DNA of 64,000 nucleotides, taken from contig JAFQXO010000002.1 of the NCBI GenBank assembly GCA_017406925.1, forward strand, positions 1 to 64,000. Reading direction: 5' to 3'. The stretch's first letter is position 1, and the number at the start of each line of letters is the position of its first letter. Source of the DNA: Eubacterium sp. (GTDB lineage: Bacteria; Bacillota; Clostridia; Lachnospirales; Lachnospiraceae). Shown piece by piece: positions 9,290 through 17,790 of the stretch. Position numbers and translations under genes: made by a program. The notes beneath the pieces are model-generated. The model worked only from the letters and a program-made list of their open reading frames with translations. It did no database searches and was not told the origin of the DNA.

Positions 9290-10654
9290 TTAGTTCTTAA
9301 AACTGTGAATAGGTGCTGGTATTCTTCCTTCTCTATTGACGAAGTCATCACACGCAAACTGGTTGACTGGCATTATAGGTGCATGTCCCAAAAGTCCACC
9401 AAACTCAGCAGTGTCTCCAACGCTCTTACCGATTACAGGAATCAATCTTACAGCCGTTGTTTTTTGATTCACCATTCCTATCGCTGCCTCATCGGCAATG
9501 ATTCCTGAAATAGTCGTAGGTTTAGTATCACCCGGAATGGCGATCATATCCAAACCAACTGAACATACGCAAGTCATCGCTTCAAGCTTTTCAATAGACA
9601 AAGCCTTGGCATCTACTGCGTCAATCATACCCTGGTCTTCGCTCACCGGAATAAAGGCGCCACTCAAGCCACCGATATAAGACGAAGCCATAACTCCACC
9701 TTTCTTCACCTGGTCATTCAAAAGAGCAAGCGCTGCGGTTGTACCTGGTGCTCCAGCATATTCAACACCAATCTCGCGCAAAATGTCTGCAACACTGTCA
9801 CCGACTGCAGGTGTAGGTGCGAGCGAAAGATCAATAATTCCGAATGGAACATCCAATCTCTTTGATGCTTCCTCAGCAACCAATCCACCAACTCTAGTTA
9901 CCTTAAAAGATGTCTTCTTTATAGTATCGCAGAGAACCTCGAAGTTTTCGCCACGACATTTCTTAATAGCATGGCGCACAACGCCTGGACCTGAAACACC
10001 GACATTAATAATAGCGTCTGCTTCAGTAACTCCGTGAAAAGCTCCAGCCATAAATGGATTATCATCTGGTGCATTACAAAATACAACTAGTTTGGCGCAG
10101 CCAATAGAATCGTTTTCTTTAGTAAGCTCTGCAGTTTCTTTTATTACTTCACCCATCAAGCGAACTGCGTCCATATCAATTCCAGTCTTTGTGGAACCAA
10201 CATTTACAGAACTGCAAACTCTCTCTGTCTGCGACAATGCTTGTGGAATCGACTTGATAAGATTCTCTTCAGCAGGAGTCATTCCTTTGTTAACAAGCGC
10301 TGAATAACCACCAATAAAGTTCACTCCAACTTCGTTTGCAGCTTTATCTAAAGTCTTTGCAATCGTCACAAAATCCTCAGGCGTCTCACAAGCACTGGCA
10401 CCAATTAAAGCAATTGGTGTAACCGATATACGCTTATTGACAATAGGAATCCCAAAGTCTTTCGCGATATCATCACCTGTTTCAACCAATTTATCAGCAT
10501 ACTTAGTGATTTTAGAATATATATTTTTATTTAACTCTTCTAAATTATCAGAAACACAATCTAGCAAACTAATACCCATAGTAATAGTTCTAACATCTAG
10601 ATTGTATTGCTCAATCATTTTATTTGTCTCTAATACTTCTGTTTTGTTAATCAT
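9290..10654 (-). CDS. UPF0210 (DUF711, PFL family) protein
   Basis: Conserved protein of 454 aa in the UPF0210/DUF711 family. It is recognised from the start ([20 protein letters not shown]), [20 protein letters not shown] and the C-terminal [12 protein letters not shown]. Weak similarity to the PFL fold has been noted for the family, but no reaction is firmly established. A GGAGG precedes the ATG. It is 12 bp after an ACT-domain gene, a pairing seen widely, which suggests that a small molecule regulates it. Confidence 0.85.
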   Translation of the reverse strand: MINKTEVLETNKMIEQYNLDVRTITMGISLLDCVSDNLEELNKNIYSKITKYADKLVETGDDIAKDFGIPIVNKRISVTPIALIGASACETPEDFVTIAKTLDKAANEVGVNFIGGYSALVNKGMTPAEENLIKSIPQALSQTERVCSSVNVGSTKTGIDMDAVRLMGEVIKETAELTKENDSIGCAKLVVFCNAPDDNPFMAGAFHGVTEADAIINVGVSGPGVVRHAIKKCRGENFEVLCDTIKKTSFKVTRVGGLVAEEASKRLDVPFGIIDLSLAPTPAVGDSVADILREIGVEYAGAPGTTAALALLNDQVKKGGVMASSYIGGLSGAFIPVSEDQGMIDAVDAKALSIEKLEAMTCVCSVGLDMIAIPGDTKPTTISGIIADEAAIGMVNQKTTAVRLIPVIGKSVGDTAEFGGLLGHAPIMPVNQFACDDFVNREGRIPAPIHSFKN

Positions 10655-10666
10655 CGCATCCTCCGA

Positions 10667-10939
10667 TTAAATTCTGTGCATGCTGTTGAAAATATCCTCA
10701 TGCTGAATCTTTATATCTACGCCAATTTCTTTGCCGATGGCATCAAGACCGTCAGCAAGTTCACCGGAAGATTTCTTCCCATTCGAAATATCAACTATCA
10801 TCATCATGTTGAAAAATTCATCAACGATAGTCTGTGATATATCAAGAATATTTACATTTTGCTCTGAAAGGTAAGTGCATACTTTCGCAATAATTCCGAC
10901 TGTATCTTTACCTACAACTGTAATTACACTTTTTTCCAT
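10667..10939 (-). CDS. ACT domain protein (UPF0237 family)
   Basis: A stand-alone ACT domain of 90 aa beginning MEKSVITVVGKDTVGIIAKV, the ligand-binding fold that usually senses amino acids. The start is the ATG at 10939 behind GGAGGA; a start four codons upstream would contain the ribosome site. It lies between the WalJ-type gene and UPF0210, probably in one transcript. A partner or regulatory role for UPF0210 is inferred from gene pairing only. Confidence 0.88.
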   Translation of the reverse strand: MEKSVITVVGKDTVGIIAKVCTYLSEQNVNILDISQTIVDEFFNMMMIVDISNGKKSSGELADGLDAIGKEIGVDIKIQHEDIFNSMHRI

Positions 10940-10950
10940 AATGTCCTCCA

Positions 10951-11748
10951 CTATATTTTTATTTTACAAGACACTTCTTCTCTCTTAGTTACTTTTATAG
11001 AAAAATCATCAGCGCTGAAATCAACTTCACTCGAATTAATTTCTGCTCTAACTGATTCATATGCCAATTCAGGTAAATTGTTCTCTTTGCTCAAATGACA
11101 CAATACTATGTGTTCTAGATCATCATGGGCCAGTTCACTTATTAGTTTTCCACAATCTTCATTGGACAAATGTCCACGCTTACCCCAAACCCTCGTTTTC
11201 AAATGATAAGGATATGGTCCCGTCTCAAGCATTCTTAAATCATGATTCGATTCCACAAACAAAGCATTTAAGCCTTGAAGATTATCTACAATCTCTTCGG
11301 TATACATGCCAAGATCTGTGACGATTGCACAGCTCTTATCATCAGAATCAAATCTATAACAAACAGAATCAACTGCATCGTGACTCGTTGAAATTGGAAG
11401 AATCTCGATATCTTCGATTTCAAAACTGGTAAAAGGCGTTATTTCATTGAACTGTTCGTCATTCACGTCGCCTACCGTAGATGAGTCCTTGATACATTCG
11501 ATTGTATCGTGTGTTGAATATATAGGAGTGTTATAACATCTAGCAAATACTCCCACACCTTTAATATGATCTGTATGCTCATGCGTTACTAGTATAGCAT
11601 CAATATCGTTTGGGTTTACACCCAATATTTCGAGGCCTTCTAGCACTTTCTTTTTGCTAATACCTATATCGACTAGAATATGAGCCTTTTCAGACATTAC
11701 TAATATGCAATTTCCATGACTCCCACTACTAATCGATGCGATTTCCAT
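10951..11748 (-). CDS. walJ: MBL-fold metallohydrolase, WalJ/YycJ type
   Basis: A metallo-beta-lactamase-fold protein of 265 aa. It starts MEIASISSGSHGNCILV, has the metal motif THEHTDH near residue 55 and later metal ligands in SHD, TDLG and CHLS. The SSGSxGN start is typical of YycJ/WalJ proteins, thought to be exonucleases linked to cell-wall or DNA maintenance. It is not beside walRK here, so assignment within the fold is by sequence alone. The ATG has AGAGG. Confidence 0.82.
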   Translation of the reverse strand: MEIASISSGSHGNCILVMSEKAHILVDIGISKKKVLEGLEILGVNPNDIDAILVTHEHTDHIKGVGVFARCYNTPIYSTHDTIECIKDSSTVGDVNDEQFNEITPFTSFEIEDIEILPISTSHDAVDSVCYRFDSDDKSCAIVTDLGMYTEEIVDNLQGLNALFVESNHDLRMLETGPYPYHLKTRVWGKRGHLSNEDCGKLISELAHDDLEHIVLCHLSKENNLPELAYESVRAEINSSEVDFSADDFSIKVTKREEVSCKIKI

Positions 11749-11764
11749 AAATTACCTCTTGTTA

Positions 11765-11793
11765 ATTCTAAAAGATTTTATTTTCATTTTCAA
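11765..11793 (-). promoter_or_regulatory. Probable walJ promoter
   Basis: TTGAAA (11788-11793), 17 bases, TAGAAT (11765-11770) on the minus strand, between the upstream terminator and the gene. Confidence 0.6.
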
Positions 11794-11802
11794 GAATTGC
11801 GT

Positions 11803-11832
11803 AAAAAAAGGGAACATTGTTTAAATGCTCCC
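11803..11832 (-). terminator. Terminator after the coiled-coil gene
   Basis: GGGAACATT (11810-11818) pairs with AATGCTCCC (11824-11832) with one mismatch. A T7 run follows on the minus strand. Confidence 0.85.
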
Positions 11833-11852
11833 TTTAAAATGCTTAATTTATA

Positions 11853-12479
11853 TTACTGAAGATCAACAGATGCTGTTTCGTCGTCATCGTCTTCTGGAGC
11901 ACTAGTAGCTGACTGCTCTGCCATTACGGCTGCAACTGCTTCTTGCTGCCCACCAAGTTCCTTACGACTTTCAACGACTACGTTGAGAGAACTGTTGAGT
12001 GATGTCATCATCTCTGTCTGTGCAGAATCAAAACTAGCCATTCCTGTTGAAAGAATGCTCTGTACATTAGAAAGAATATCATCTGTATACTGCATAGCAC
12101 GATTTCTAAGATCGTTAGCCTCAGCATTGGCTGTGTCAACAGTAGTCTGTGCTTCCTGCTGAGCCTGCTCAATAATAGAATTTGCTTCAGCATATGCCTT
12201 CTGCATGATTTCGTGCTCACTAACTAACTGATTGATATGAGCAGTTGCTTCTGAAATCATCTGCTCTGATCTCTCCTTAGCATCATTGATGATAGCATCT
12301 TTATTTGCGATAATCTTCTGATACTTTTTGATCTCTTCTGGAGTTCTAAGTCTAAGTTCAGCCAAAAGTTCATCAATATCATCCTTGTTTACGATGATCT
12401 TTGTAGTAGATAATGGCTGGAACTTACAATTATCTATATATTCCTCAATCTCTGTAATAATCTGTTCAATCTTACTCAT
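11853..12479 (-). CDS. Coiled-coil protein of unknown function
   Basis: 208 aa with no recognised enzymatic motif. Residues about 55-180 are a long, polar, Ala/Glu/Gln-rich coiled coil, and the C-terminus is acidic ([11 protein letters not shown]). The N-terminus has a [24 protein letters not shown] segment reminiscent of DivIVA-like or ATPase-stalk-like proteins, but I would not name it. The start overlaps the coaD stop by 8 bp (ATGAGTAA), so translation is coupled to coaD. A strong terminator follows, making it the last gene of the cmk-ispH-S1-rsmD-coaD series. Confidence 0.8.
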   Translation of the reverse strand: MSKIEQIITEIEEYIDNCKFQPLSTTKIIVNKDDIDELLAELRLRTPEEIKKYQKIIANKDAIINDAKERSEQMISEATAHINQLVSEHEIMQKAYAEANSIIEQAQQEAQTTVDTANAEANDLRNRAMQYTDDILSNVQSILSTGMASFDSAQTEMMTSLNSSLNVVVESRKELGGQQEAVAAVMAEQSATSAPEDDDDETASVDLQ

Positions 12480-12972
12480 CTTCGTTCTCCTTTAATCCAA
12501 TAATATAATTAGTTACCTGTTCTAATACAGGTTCCGGTACAAACCTACTTATATCCCCTCCATGATATGCAACTTCCTTAACCGTACTCGAGTTAAGATA
12601 TGCATACTCTAATCTAGTTGTCAAGAATATAGTTTCCAAAGAAGAATCTAAAACCATATTCGTCTGTGACATCTGAAGTTCGTACTCAAAATCTGTGACC
12701 GCTCTCAACCCCCTAATAATGACATTTGCTTCGACTTCATTGGCAAAATCAACCAACAATCCTTCGAAAGACATGACCTTAACATTAGGAATGTCAGCCA
12801 CAACCTCGTTTAACATTTTAACACGATTATCGACACTAAACAAGGGAGATTTGGAATTGTTGCTTAGCACACCAACTATCAATTCGTCAACTATTTTAGC
12901 GGAACGTTTGATAATATCTAAGTGTCCGTTTGTAACAGGATCAAAACTTCCTGGATAAATTGCTCTAGTCAT
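12472..12972 (-). CDS. coaD: Phosphopantetheine adenylyltransferase
   Basis: Fourth step of coenzyme A synthesis: adenylation of 4'-phosphopantetheine. [15 protein letters not shown] contains the nucleotidyltransferase TNGH motif (residues 14-17), and [12 protein letters not shown] is also diagnostic. It is 166 aa, the standard length. Its start overlaps the rsmD stop by 8 bp and its stop overlaps the next gene by 8 bp, so the three are probably translationally coupled. Confidence 0.97.
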   Translation of the reverse strand: MTRAIYPGSFDPVTNGHLDIIKRSAKIVDELIVGVLSNNSKSPLFSVDNRVKMLNEVVADIPNVKVMSFEGLLVDFANEVEANVIIRGLRAVTDFEYELQMSQTNMVLDSSLETIFLTTRLEYAYLNSSTVKEVAYHGGDISRFVPEPVLEQVTNYIIGLKENEDE

Positions 12973-13534
12973 CTTTTCCCTCTCTTTTACTTATAAAAAC
13001 ATGCTTATTCGTCTTATACGCCTTTACTCTTTCGATTTTAAAACCGAGATTACCAACGTAATCAAACGATGTTTCAAGCGATGCCTCAACGATAATAATC
13101 GTATCTTTGTTAATTATACTTAAATTTGATAATTGTTCAAGAACCTTCTGTTCGTAATGCTTGTTATACGGCGGATCCATATAAATAATATCAAATACAA
13201 GTCCTCTATCCTCTAACTGATGGAGTGCTTTCTTAACTGCAATCCCCATCACTGTAGCTTTTTCTTTAAGTTTTGTGAAGGTAAGGTTATCTTCAATGCA
13301 CTCGACACACTTCTTGTTATTCTCGACAAAATATGCTTCGCTAGCACCTCGACTTAATGCCTCTATACCAATGCCACCACTTCCACTAAACAAATCCAGA
13401 AATGTAGTTCCATAAATTTCATTTTGAAGCATATTAAAAAGTGTTTCTTTTATTCTGTCGGTCGTCGGTCTAGTCCCATCGCCCTCAACAGTTTTCAAAG
13501 GGAGTCGTCGTGCCTCACCGGCAATAACTCTCAT
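12965..13534 (-). CDS. rsmD: 16S rRNA (guanine-966-N2)-methyltransferase RsmD
   Basis: SAM-dependent methyltransferase. [13 protein letters not shown] and [15 protein letters not shown] mark the N-terminus, [18 protein letters not shown] is the SAM loop, and MDPPYN is the catalytic (D/N)PPY motif. It is 189 aa, typical. The rsmD-coaD pair is conserved widely in bacteria. Confidence 0.95.
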   Translation of the reverse strand: MRVIAGEARRLPLKTVEGDGTRPTTDRIKETLFNMLQNEIYGTTFLDLFSGSGGIGIEALSRGASEAYFVENNKKCVECIEDNLTFTKLKEKATVMGIAVKKALHQLEDRGLVFDIIYMDPPYNKHYEQKVLEQLSNLSIINKDTIIIVEASLETSFDYVGNLGFKIERVKAYKTNKHVFISKREGKDD

Positions 13535-13550
13535 AACAATCTCCTAAAAT

Positions 13551-13583
13551 CACAAAAAGCAGACATAACGCCTGCTTTTCGTG
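13551..13583 (-). terminator. Hairpin between the S1 gene and rsmD
   Basis: CACAAAAAGCAG (13551-13562) pairs with CTGCTTTTCGTG (13572-13583), 12 positions with one mismatch; the minus-strand exit is U-rich. It may be only partial, since rsmD has no clear promoter of its own. Confidence 0.65.
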
Positions 13584-13601
13584 TTTATATAATCTAATCG
13601 A

Positions 13602-15029
13602 TTATTCCTCAGATGCTTCGTCTGAAGTTTCCTCTTCTGTTTCTTCTGCTGGCGCATCTTCCTCAGGCTTAGCTTCTTCCTCTGCAGGAGTTTCTTCAGC
13701 CTCATCTTCAGTTGGAGTTTCTTCAGTCTCTTCGATAGGAGTATCTTCTGTCTCCTCAACTGGAGTTTCTTCAGTTTCCTCAATCGGAGTCTCCTGAGTT
13801 TCTTCAACTGGAGTTTCAGCTACTTCTTCAGGAGTTTCAACAGGAGTTTCTTCTACAACTTCCTCAGCCTCCTCTGTAGCTGTTTCAGCCTGTGCGACCT
13901 CTTTTTCAGCCTTTTTCTTAGCCTTAAGTTCTTCCATGCGCGCCTTCTCTTCAGCTTCTTCCTCAGGTGTGAGTTCTGGCTGAAGCACTTTCATGCTAAG
14001 ACTAATTCTCTTTTCAGGTTCGTTGAATTCAACAATCTTTGCTTCAACTTCCTGGCCAACTTTCAAAATATCTGATGGCTTCTCTACATGCTTTCTAGAA
14101 ATCTGTGAAACATGTAGTAATGCATCAACGCCTGGCTCAATCTCAATAAATGCACCAAAGTCAGTCATACGTGCAACAGTACCTGTAACGATAGTGTCTA
14201 CTGCAAACTTCTCTTCTGCATTAATCCAAGGATTAGTGTCCTCAAACTTAAGACTAAGCGCAACCTTATCATCCTTAATATCTTTGATAAAAGCTGTTAC
14301 TTCATCGCCTGCTTTGAAATGCTTGCGAGGATTTCCAATGCGTCCCCATGACATCTCAGAAATATGAAGTAATCCATCTGCTCCTCCGATGTCAACAAAA
14401 GCACCAAAGTCTACAACGCTCTTTACTGTACCAGTAATAGACTGTCCAACTTCTATCTTCTCAAACAGTGCTTTTCTAGCCTCTTCTTTTTCAGCTGCTA
14501 GTAACACTTTTCTATCGCCGATGACGCGTCTCTTTCTTGGATTGTACTCCGTGAGCTTAAACTCAATTTCAGTATCAAGGTATTTGTTAAGATCTCTCTC
14601 AAATACATCTGAAACCAAGCTCGCTGGAATGAAAACTCTAGCGCCTTCGACATCAACACCCAAACCACCTTTTAAAATCTGTACAACTGGTGCTTTGAGA
14701 ACTTCTTCATTTTTAAAAGCTTCTTCGAGTCTCTTGTTTGCCTTCTCTGCAGCAAGTCTCTTGTATGAAAGAGCAACCTGACCTTCGCCATCGTTGACTC
14801 TAACGACTTTTACTGTCAGTTCATCGCCTACTGAAATTACAGTTGTCAGATCTACAGGTGTGTTGGAATACTCATCAGCAGTAAGAATACCGTCAGACTT
14901 GTAACCAATGTTAAGTACTGCGAATTCTGGCTTTACACTGATGACCTTGCCGTCTAAAACCTCTCCATTGTGGATAGTTTTAAATGACTCATCCAGCATT
15001 TGTTCAAATTCGTTATTCATTTCTGACAT
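13602..15029 (-). CDS. rpsA: S1 RNA-binding domain protein (RpsA-like) with acidic repeat tail
   Basis: Four S1 domains lie at about residues 19-88, 104-175, 190-262 and 278-347. The third and fourth carry the classic FGAFVDIGGADGLLHISEMSW and FGAFIEIEPGVDALLH signatures. The protein is probably a ribosomal S1 homologue aiding mRNA binding. Residues 377-475 are an almost pure Glu/Thr/Pro tail of EETPVEETE-type repeats. The start (AGGAGG, 10-base spacing) overlaps the ispH 3' end by 13 bp in another frame. In many Clostridia this S1 protein is fused to IspH; here they are separate but overlapping. Confidence 0.93.
   Translation of the reverse strand: MSEMNNEFEQMLDESFKTIHNGEVLDGKVISVKPEFAVLNIGYKSDGILTADEYSNTPVDLTTVISVGDELTVKVVRVNDGEGQVALSYKRLAAEKANKRLEEAFKNEEVLKAPVVQILKGGLGVDVEGARVFIPASLVSDVFERDLNKYLDTEIEFKLTEYNPRKRRVIGDRKVLLAAEKEEARKALFEKIEVGQSITGTVKSVVDFGAFVDIGGADGLLHISEMSWGRIGNPRKHFKAGDEVTAFIKDIKDDKVALSLKFEDTNPWINAEEKFAVDTIVTGTVARMTDFGAFIEIEPGVDALLHVSQISRKHVEKPSDILKVGQEVEAKIVEFNEPEKRISLSMKVLQPELTPEEEAEEKARMEELKAKKKAEKEVAQAETATEEAEEVVEETPVETPEEVAETPVEETQETPIEETEETPVEETEDTPIEETEETPTEDEAEETPAEEEAKPEEDAPAEETEEETSDEASEE
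13605..13901 (-). repeat. Degenerate repeat encoding a Glu/Thr/Pro tail
   Basis: Codons for residues 377-475 of the S1 protein are built from imperfect units of about 7-8 codons reading ETPVEETE, ETPIEETE, DTPIEETE, ETPTEDE. The DNA shows recurring GGAGTTTCTTCAGT-like units on the plus strand. The tail is extremely acidic and should be disordered. Repeat number may vary between strains. Confidence 0.85.
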
Positions 15030-15865
15030 TCAGTATGAACCTCCTCAATAATATTGTTCGGGGTGGAAGCCCCTGCTGTGATACCGATGAAATCATACTT
15101 TTTAATCTCATCTAAGTCCAAATCTCTCACCGTCTGTATATAATATGTGTGTTCGCATTCTGCTTTACAAATATCATATAATTTCTGTGTATTTGAACTA
15201 TTTTTGCCGCCAACAACAATCATTGCGTCAACTTTTGAAGCTAATTCTTTCGCTTCAACTTGACGCTCATTTGTGGCGTTGCAAATAGTATTCACAACAT
15301 TACTATCATAACCTTTTTGGGTTATATTTTCAACAAGATAATTGAATTTATCTTGGTTAAATGTGGTCTGAGAGACGATGCAAACAGGAGTTTCTTTATC
15401 AATAGTTAAACCCTCTACATCTGTTTCATCATTAACAACATACGCATCGCCGTTAACCCATCCTTTTATACCCTCTACCTCAGGGTGATGTTCACTTCCG
15501 ATAATGATAATAGTTTTCCCTTCTTCACTCTCTTTTTGAACAATCTCATGAATTTTCTTCACAAAAGGACATGTTGCATCTACGATATTACAGTTTTTCG
15601 CATCCAAAGAGTCATAGATACTTTTAGCAACACCGTGTGATCTTATCACTACAGTGCAATCCGACAAATCATTTAATTCGTTTTCATCAAAGTCGATAGC
15701 TTTAACGCCCTTAGTTTCCAAGTCCGCTACAACTTCCTCATTATGAATAATAGGTCCGTATGTATATATAGTTTTTTCTGAATCGTTTGCTTCATCGTAA
15801 ACCATATCAACTGCTTTTTTTACTCCGAAACAAAACCCTGCTTTTTTAGCAACTTCAATCTTCAT
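15017..15865 (-). CDS. ispH: 4-hydroxy-3-methylbut-2-enyl diphosphate reductase
   Basis: Last enzyme of the MEP isoprenoid pathway, an iron-sulfur protein producing IPP and DMAPP. The three cluster cysteines are Cys12 (GFCFGV), Cys99 (ATCPFV) and Cys195 (ICNATNERQ). SHGV and the TTFN motif are also present. It is 282 aa, full length without the fused S1 part found in relatives. It begins 1 bp after cmk. Other MEP-pathway genes here are dxs and ispA in the recN block. Confidence 0.97.
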   Translation of the reverse strand: MKIEVAKKAGFCFGVKKAVDMVYDEANDSEKTIYTYGPIIHNEEVVADLETKGVKAIDFDENELNDLSDCTVVIRSHGVAKSIYDSLDAKNCNIVDATCPFVKKIHEIVQKESEEGKTIIIIGSEHHPEVEGIKGWVNGDAYVVNDETDVEGLTIDKETPVCIVSQTTFNQDKFNYLVENITQKGYDSNVVNTICNATNERQVEAKELASKVDAMIVVGGKNSSNTQKLYDICKAECEHTYYIQTVRDLDLDEIKKYDFIGITAGASTPNNIIEEVHTECQK

Positions 15866-15866
15866 T

Positions 15867-16520
15867 TTACTTAACTAACCCTTTAATTGTCTCGACTACT
15901 TCTTCAATACACATATCAGACGAATCGACTAGTTTCGCATCATCAGCCTGCTTCAATGGAGATACTTCTCTATTCATATCTCTGTAGTCTCTATCTGCGA
16001 TATCTTTTTCAATCTCTTTCAAATCACAATCAATTCCTTTTTCAACAAGCTCGTCATATCTTCTCTTGGCTCTCGTTTCAACGCTAGCCGTTAGATAGAC
16101 TTTCAAATCAGCATTAGGAAGAACTACAGTTCCAATGTCTCTTCCATCCATAACAACATTATTCTTAGAAGCAAATTCTTTCTGTAATGCAACTAAAATC
16201 TCACGAACTTCTGGGTATACCGCAATAACTGAAGTCATATTTCCTACTTCTTCTTTTCTGATATCTTCGCTTACATCTTCACCATTCAAGAATACTTTTT
16301 GCGTTCCATTTTCATATCCAAGTGAAACTTCAACTTCGTTGCATTTTTTAACTACCTTCTCTTCATCTGATTGGTCTATTCCTTCACGAAGACATGCAAG
16401 AGCCAATGTTCTATACATTGCTCCTGTGTCTACATAAATAAACCCAAGTTCCTTGGCAACAATCTTTGCTATCGTACTTTTTCCTGCTCCTGCAGGTCCA
16501 TCAATTGCTATGTTATACAT
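15867..16520 (-). CDS. cmk: Cytidylate kinase
   Basis: Phosphorylates CMP and dCMP. It starts MYNIAIDGPAGAGKSTIAK (P-loop), then VDTGAMYR and MDGRDIGTVVLP, and ends with the DDAKLVDSS region. It is 217 aa, normal. A GGAGGATATG site precedes the ATG. It lies between the flavoprotein gene and ispH, an order common in Clostridia. Confidence 0.97.
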   Translation of the reverse strand: MYNIAIDGPAGAGKSTIAKIVAKELGFIYVDTGAMYRTLALACLREGIDQSDEEKVVKKCNEVEVSLGYENGTQKVFLNGEDVSEDIRKEEVGNMTSVIAVYPEVREILVALQKEFASKNNVVMDGRDIGTVVLPNADLKVYLTASVETRAKRRYDELVEKGIDCDLKEIEKDIADRDYRDMNREVSPLKQADDAKLVDSSDMCIEEVVETIKGLVK

Positions 16521-16530
16521 TCATATCCTC

Positions 16531-17754
16531 CTAAATGCTTATTCCAGCTAAATAACCAGTACTCCACGCTATCTGTAAATTAAAACCTCCAGTTAATGCG
16601 TCGAGATCTAGCACCTCGCCAGCAAAACTGATATTTGGATGTAATTTAGATTGCATAGTTTTTGGATTAATATTCGATACATCTATTCCGCCCTTAGTGA
16701 TAATCGCTTCGTCAAATCCGCGAAGATTAACTATCTCTAATTCAAAATGTTTTAGGCATTTAACAAGATGTTCTCTCTCAATTTTTGTCACCTCATTAAC
16801 CTTTTTGTAAGGATTAATCCCTGACTTTTCTATGATAATAGGTATCAATTTATTTGGCAACAATTTTGATAATGAATTGTTGAAATTCTTATTTTTAAAC
16901 TCATCAAAATCTCTCAATATCCTTGCGTCAAGTTTTTCGTCGCTTAACGCTGGCTTTAAATCGATAACTGCTTTATAACGATGCCCTTCCATTTTATCTG
17001 CAATATATGAGCTGGCGCTCAATACCAACGGGCCACTAATACCAAAATGTGTAAATAACATTTCACCTTGGTCAAAATATAATTGCTTATTATTTTCATC
17101 TAATATAGCAAGCGATACATTCTTGAGTGACAACCCTTGCAATTGTTTGCAACAATCATCATCTATCTCCATAGGAACTAATGATGGATATGTATCTAAG
17201 ACTTCATGCCCTAAACAATTCGCAAATTTGTAACCATCTCCAGTCGAACCAGTACTTCTATAAGATATGCCACCAGTTGCAATAATACATCTATCACAAC
17301 TATGCTCATTGCCGAAGGCATCTGTAAGAATAACTTGAGAGTTCTCATCATCAATAGTTTTTATTTCGCAATCCAACACAACCTTGACTTTCAAATCATC
17401 TAGCATATTTTTTAGCGCCTTAATTACATCTGTCGAATGATCGCTCTTCGGAAATACTCTATTTCCTCGTTCAACCTTCGTTGGAATTCCAGCATTCTCA
17501 ATCATCTCGACTACACCATATGAATCGAGTGCATTGTATGCGCTATAAAGAAACTTCGAATTCTTCATCACGTTTTCCATATGAGTATTTATGTCTGAAG
17601 CGTTGGTGATATTGCATCGACCTTTTCCCGTGATAAAAAGTTTCTTACCTAATTTTTCATTTTTTTCGAACAGTGTAACGGTATGTCCGTTTGTGGCTGC
17701 GCCAATGGCTGCCATCATTCCTGCCGCTCCACCGCCAATAACAAATACATTCAT
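16531..17754 (-). CDS. HI0933-family NAD(P)/FAD-dependent oxidoreductase
   Basis: A flavoprotein of 407 aa in the HI0933/YhiN/BaiN group. FAD is bound at the very N-terminus (VFVIGGGAAGMMAA). GKKLFITGKGRCNITN, ATGGISYRSTGSTGDGY and the C-terminal GEVLDLDALTGGFNLQIAWSTG are family hallmarks. The substrate is unknown; some relatives reduce bile-acid intermediates, but that cannot be assumed. The ATG has no visible Shine-Dalgarno and sits only 11 bases after the stem of a hairpin terminator, which is unusual. Confidence 0.88.
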   Translation of the reverse strand: MNVFVIGGGAAGMMAAIGAATNGHTVTLFEKNEKLGKKLFITGKGRCNITNASDINTHMENVMKNSKFLYSAYNALDSYGVVEMIENAGIPTKVERGNRVFPKSDHSTDVIKALKNMLDDLKVKVVLDCEIKTIDDENSQVILTDAFGNEHSCDRCIIATGGISYRSTGSTGDGYKFANCLGHEVLDTYPSLVPMEIDDDCCKQLQGLSLKNVSLAILDENNKQLYFDQGEMLFTHFGISGPLVLSASSYIADKMEGHRYKAVIDLKPALSDEKLDARILRDFDEFKNKNFNNSLSKLLPNKLIPIIIEKSGINPYKKVNEVTKIEREHLVKCLKHFELEIVNLRGFDEAIITKGGIDVSNINPKTMQSKLHPNISFAGEVLDLDALTGGFNLQIAWSTGYLAGISI

Positions 17755-17756
17755 AA

Positions 17757-17788
17757 CTAAAAACAGAGGGCAGTTAATCTGCCCTCTT
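17757..17788 (-). terminator. Terminator after the oadA-like gene
   Basis: AGAGGGCAG (17766-17774) and CTGCCCTCT (17780-17788) form a perfect 9-bp stem with a 5-base loop. GTTTTTAG follows on the minus strand and runs directly into the start of the next gene. Confidence 0.85.
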
Positions 17789-17790
17789 TA

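Noticed and set aside
13605..13901. Repeat region as a CRISPR or satellite array
   Set aside because: The units are in-frame codons of an acidic tail and there are no unique spacers.
14389..14781. Antisense open frame of 130 codons opposite the S1 gene
   Set aside because: It is fully inside a well-supported gene, has no recognisable protein features and follows from the codon bias of the sense strand.
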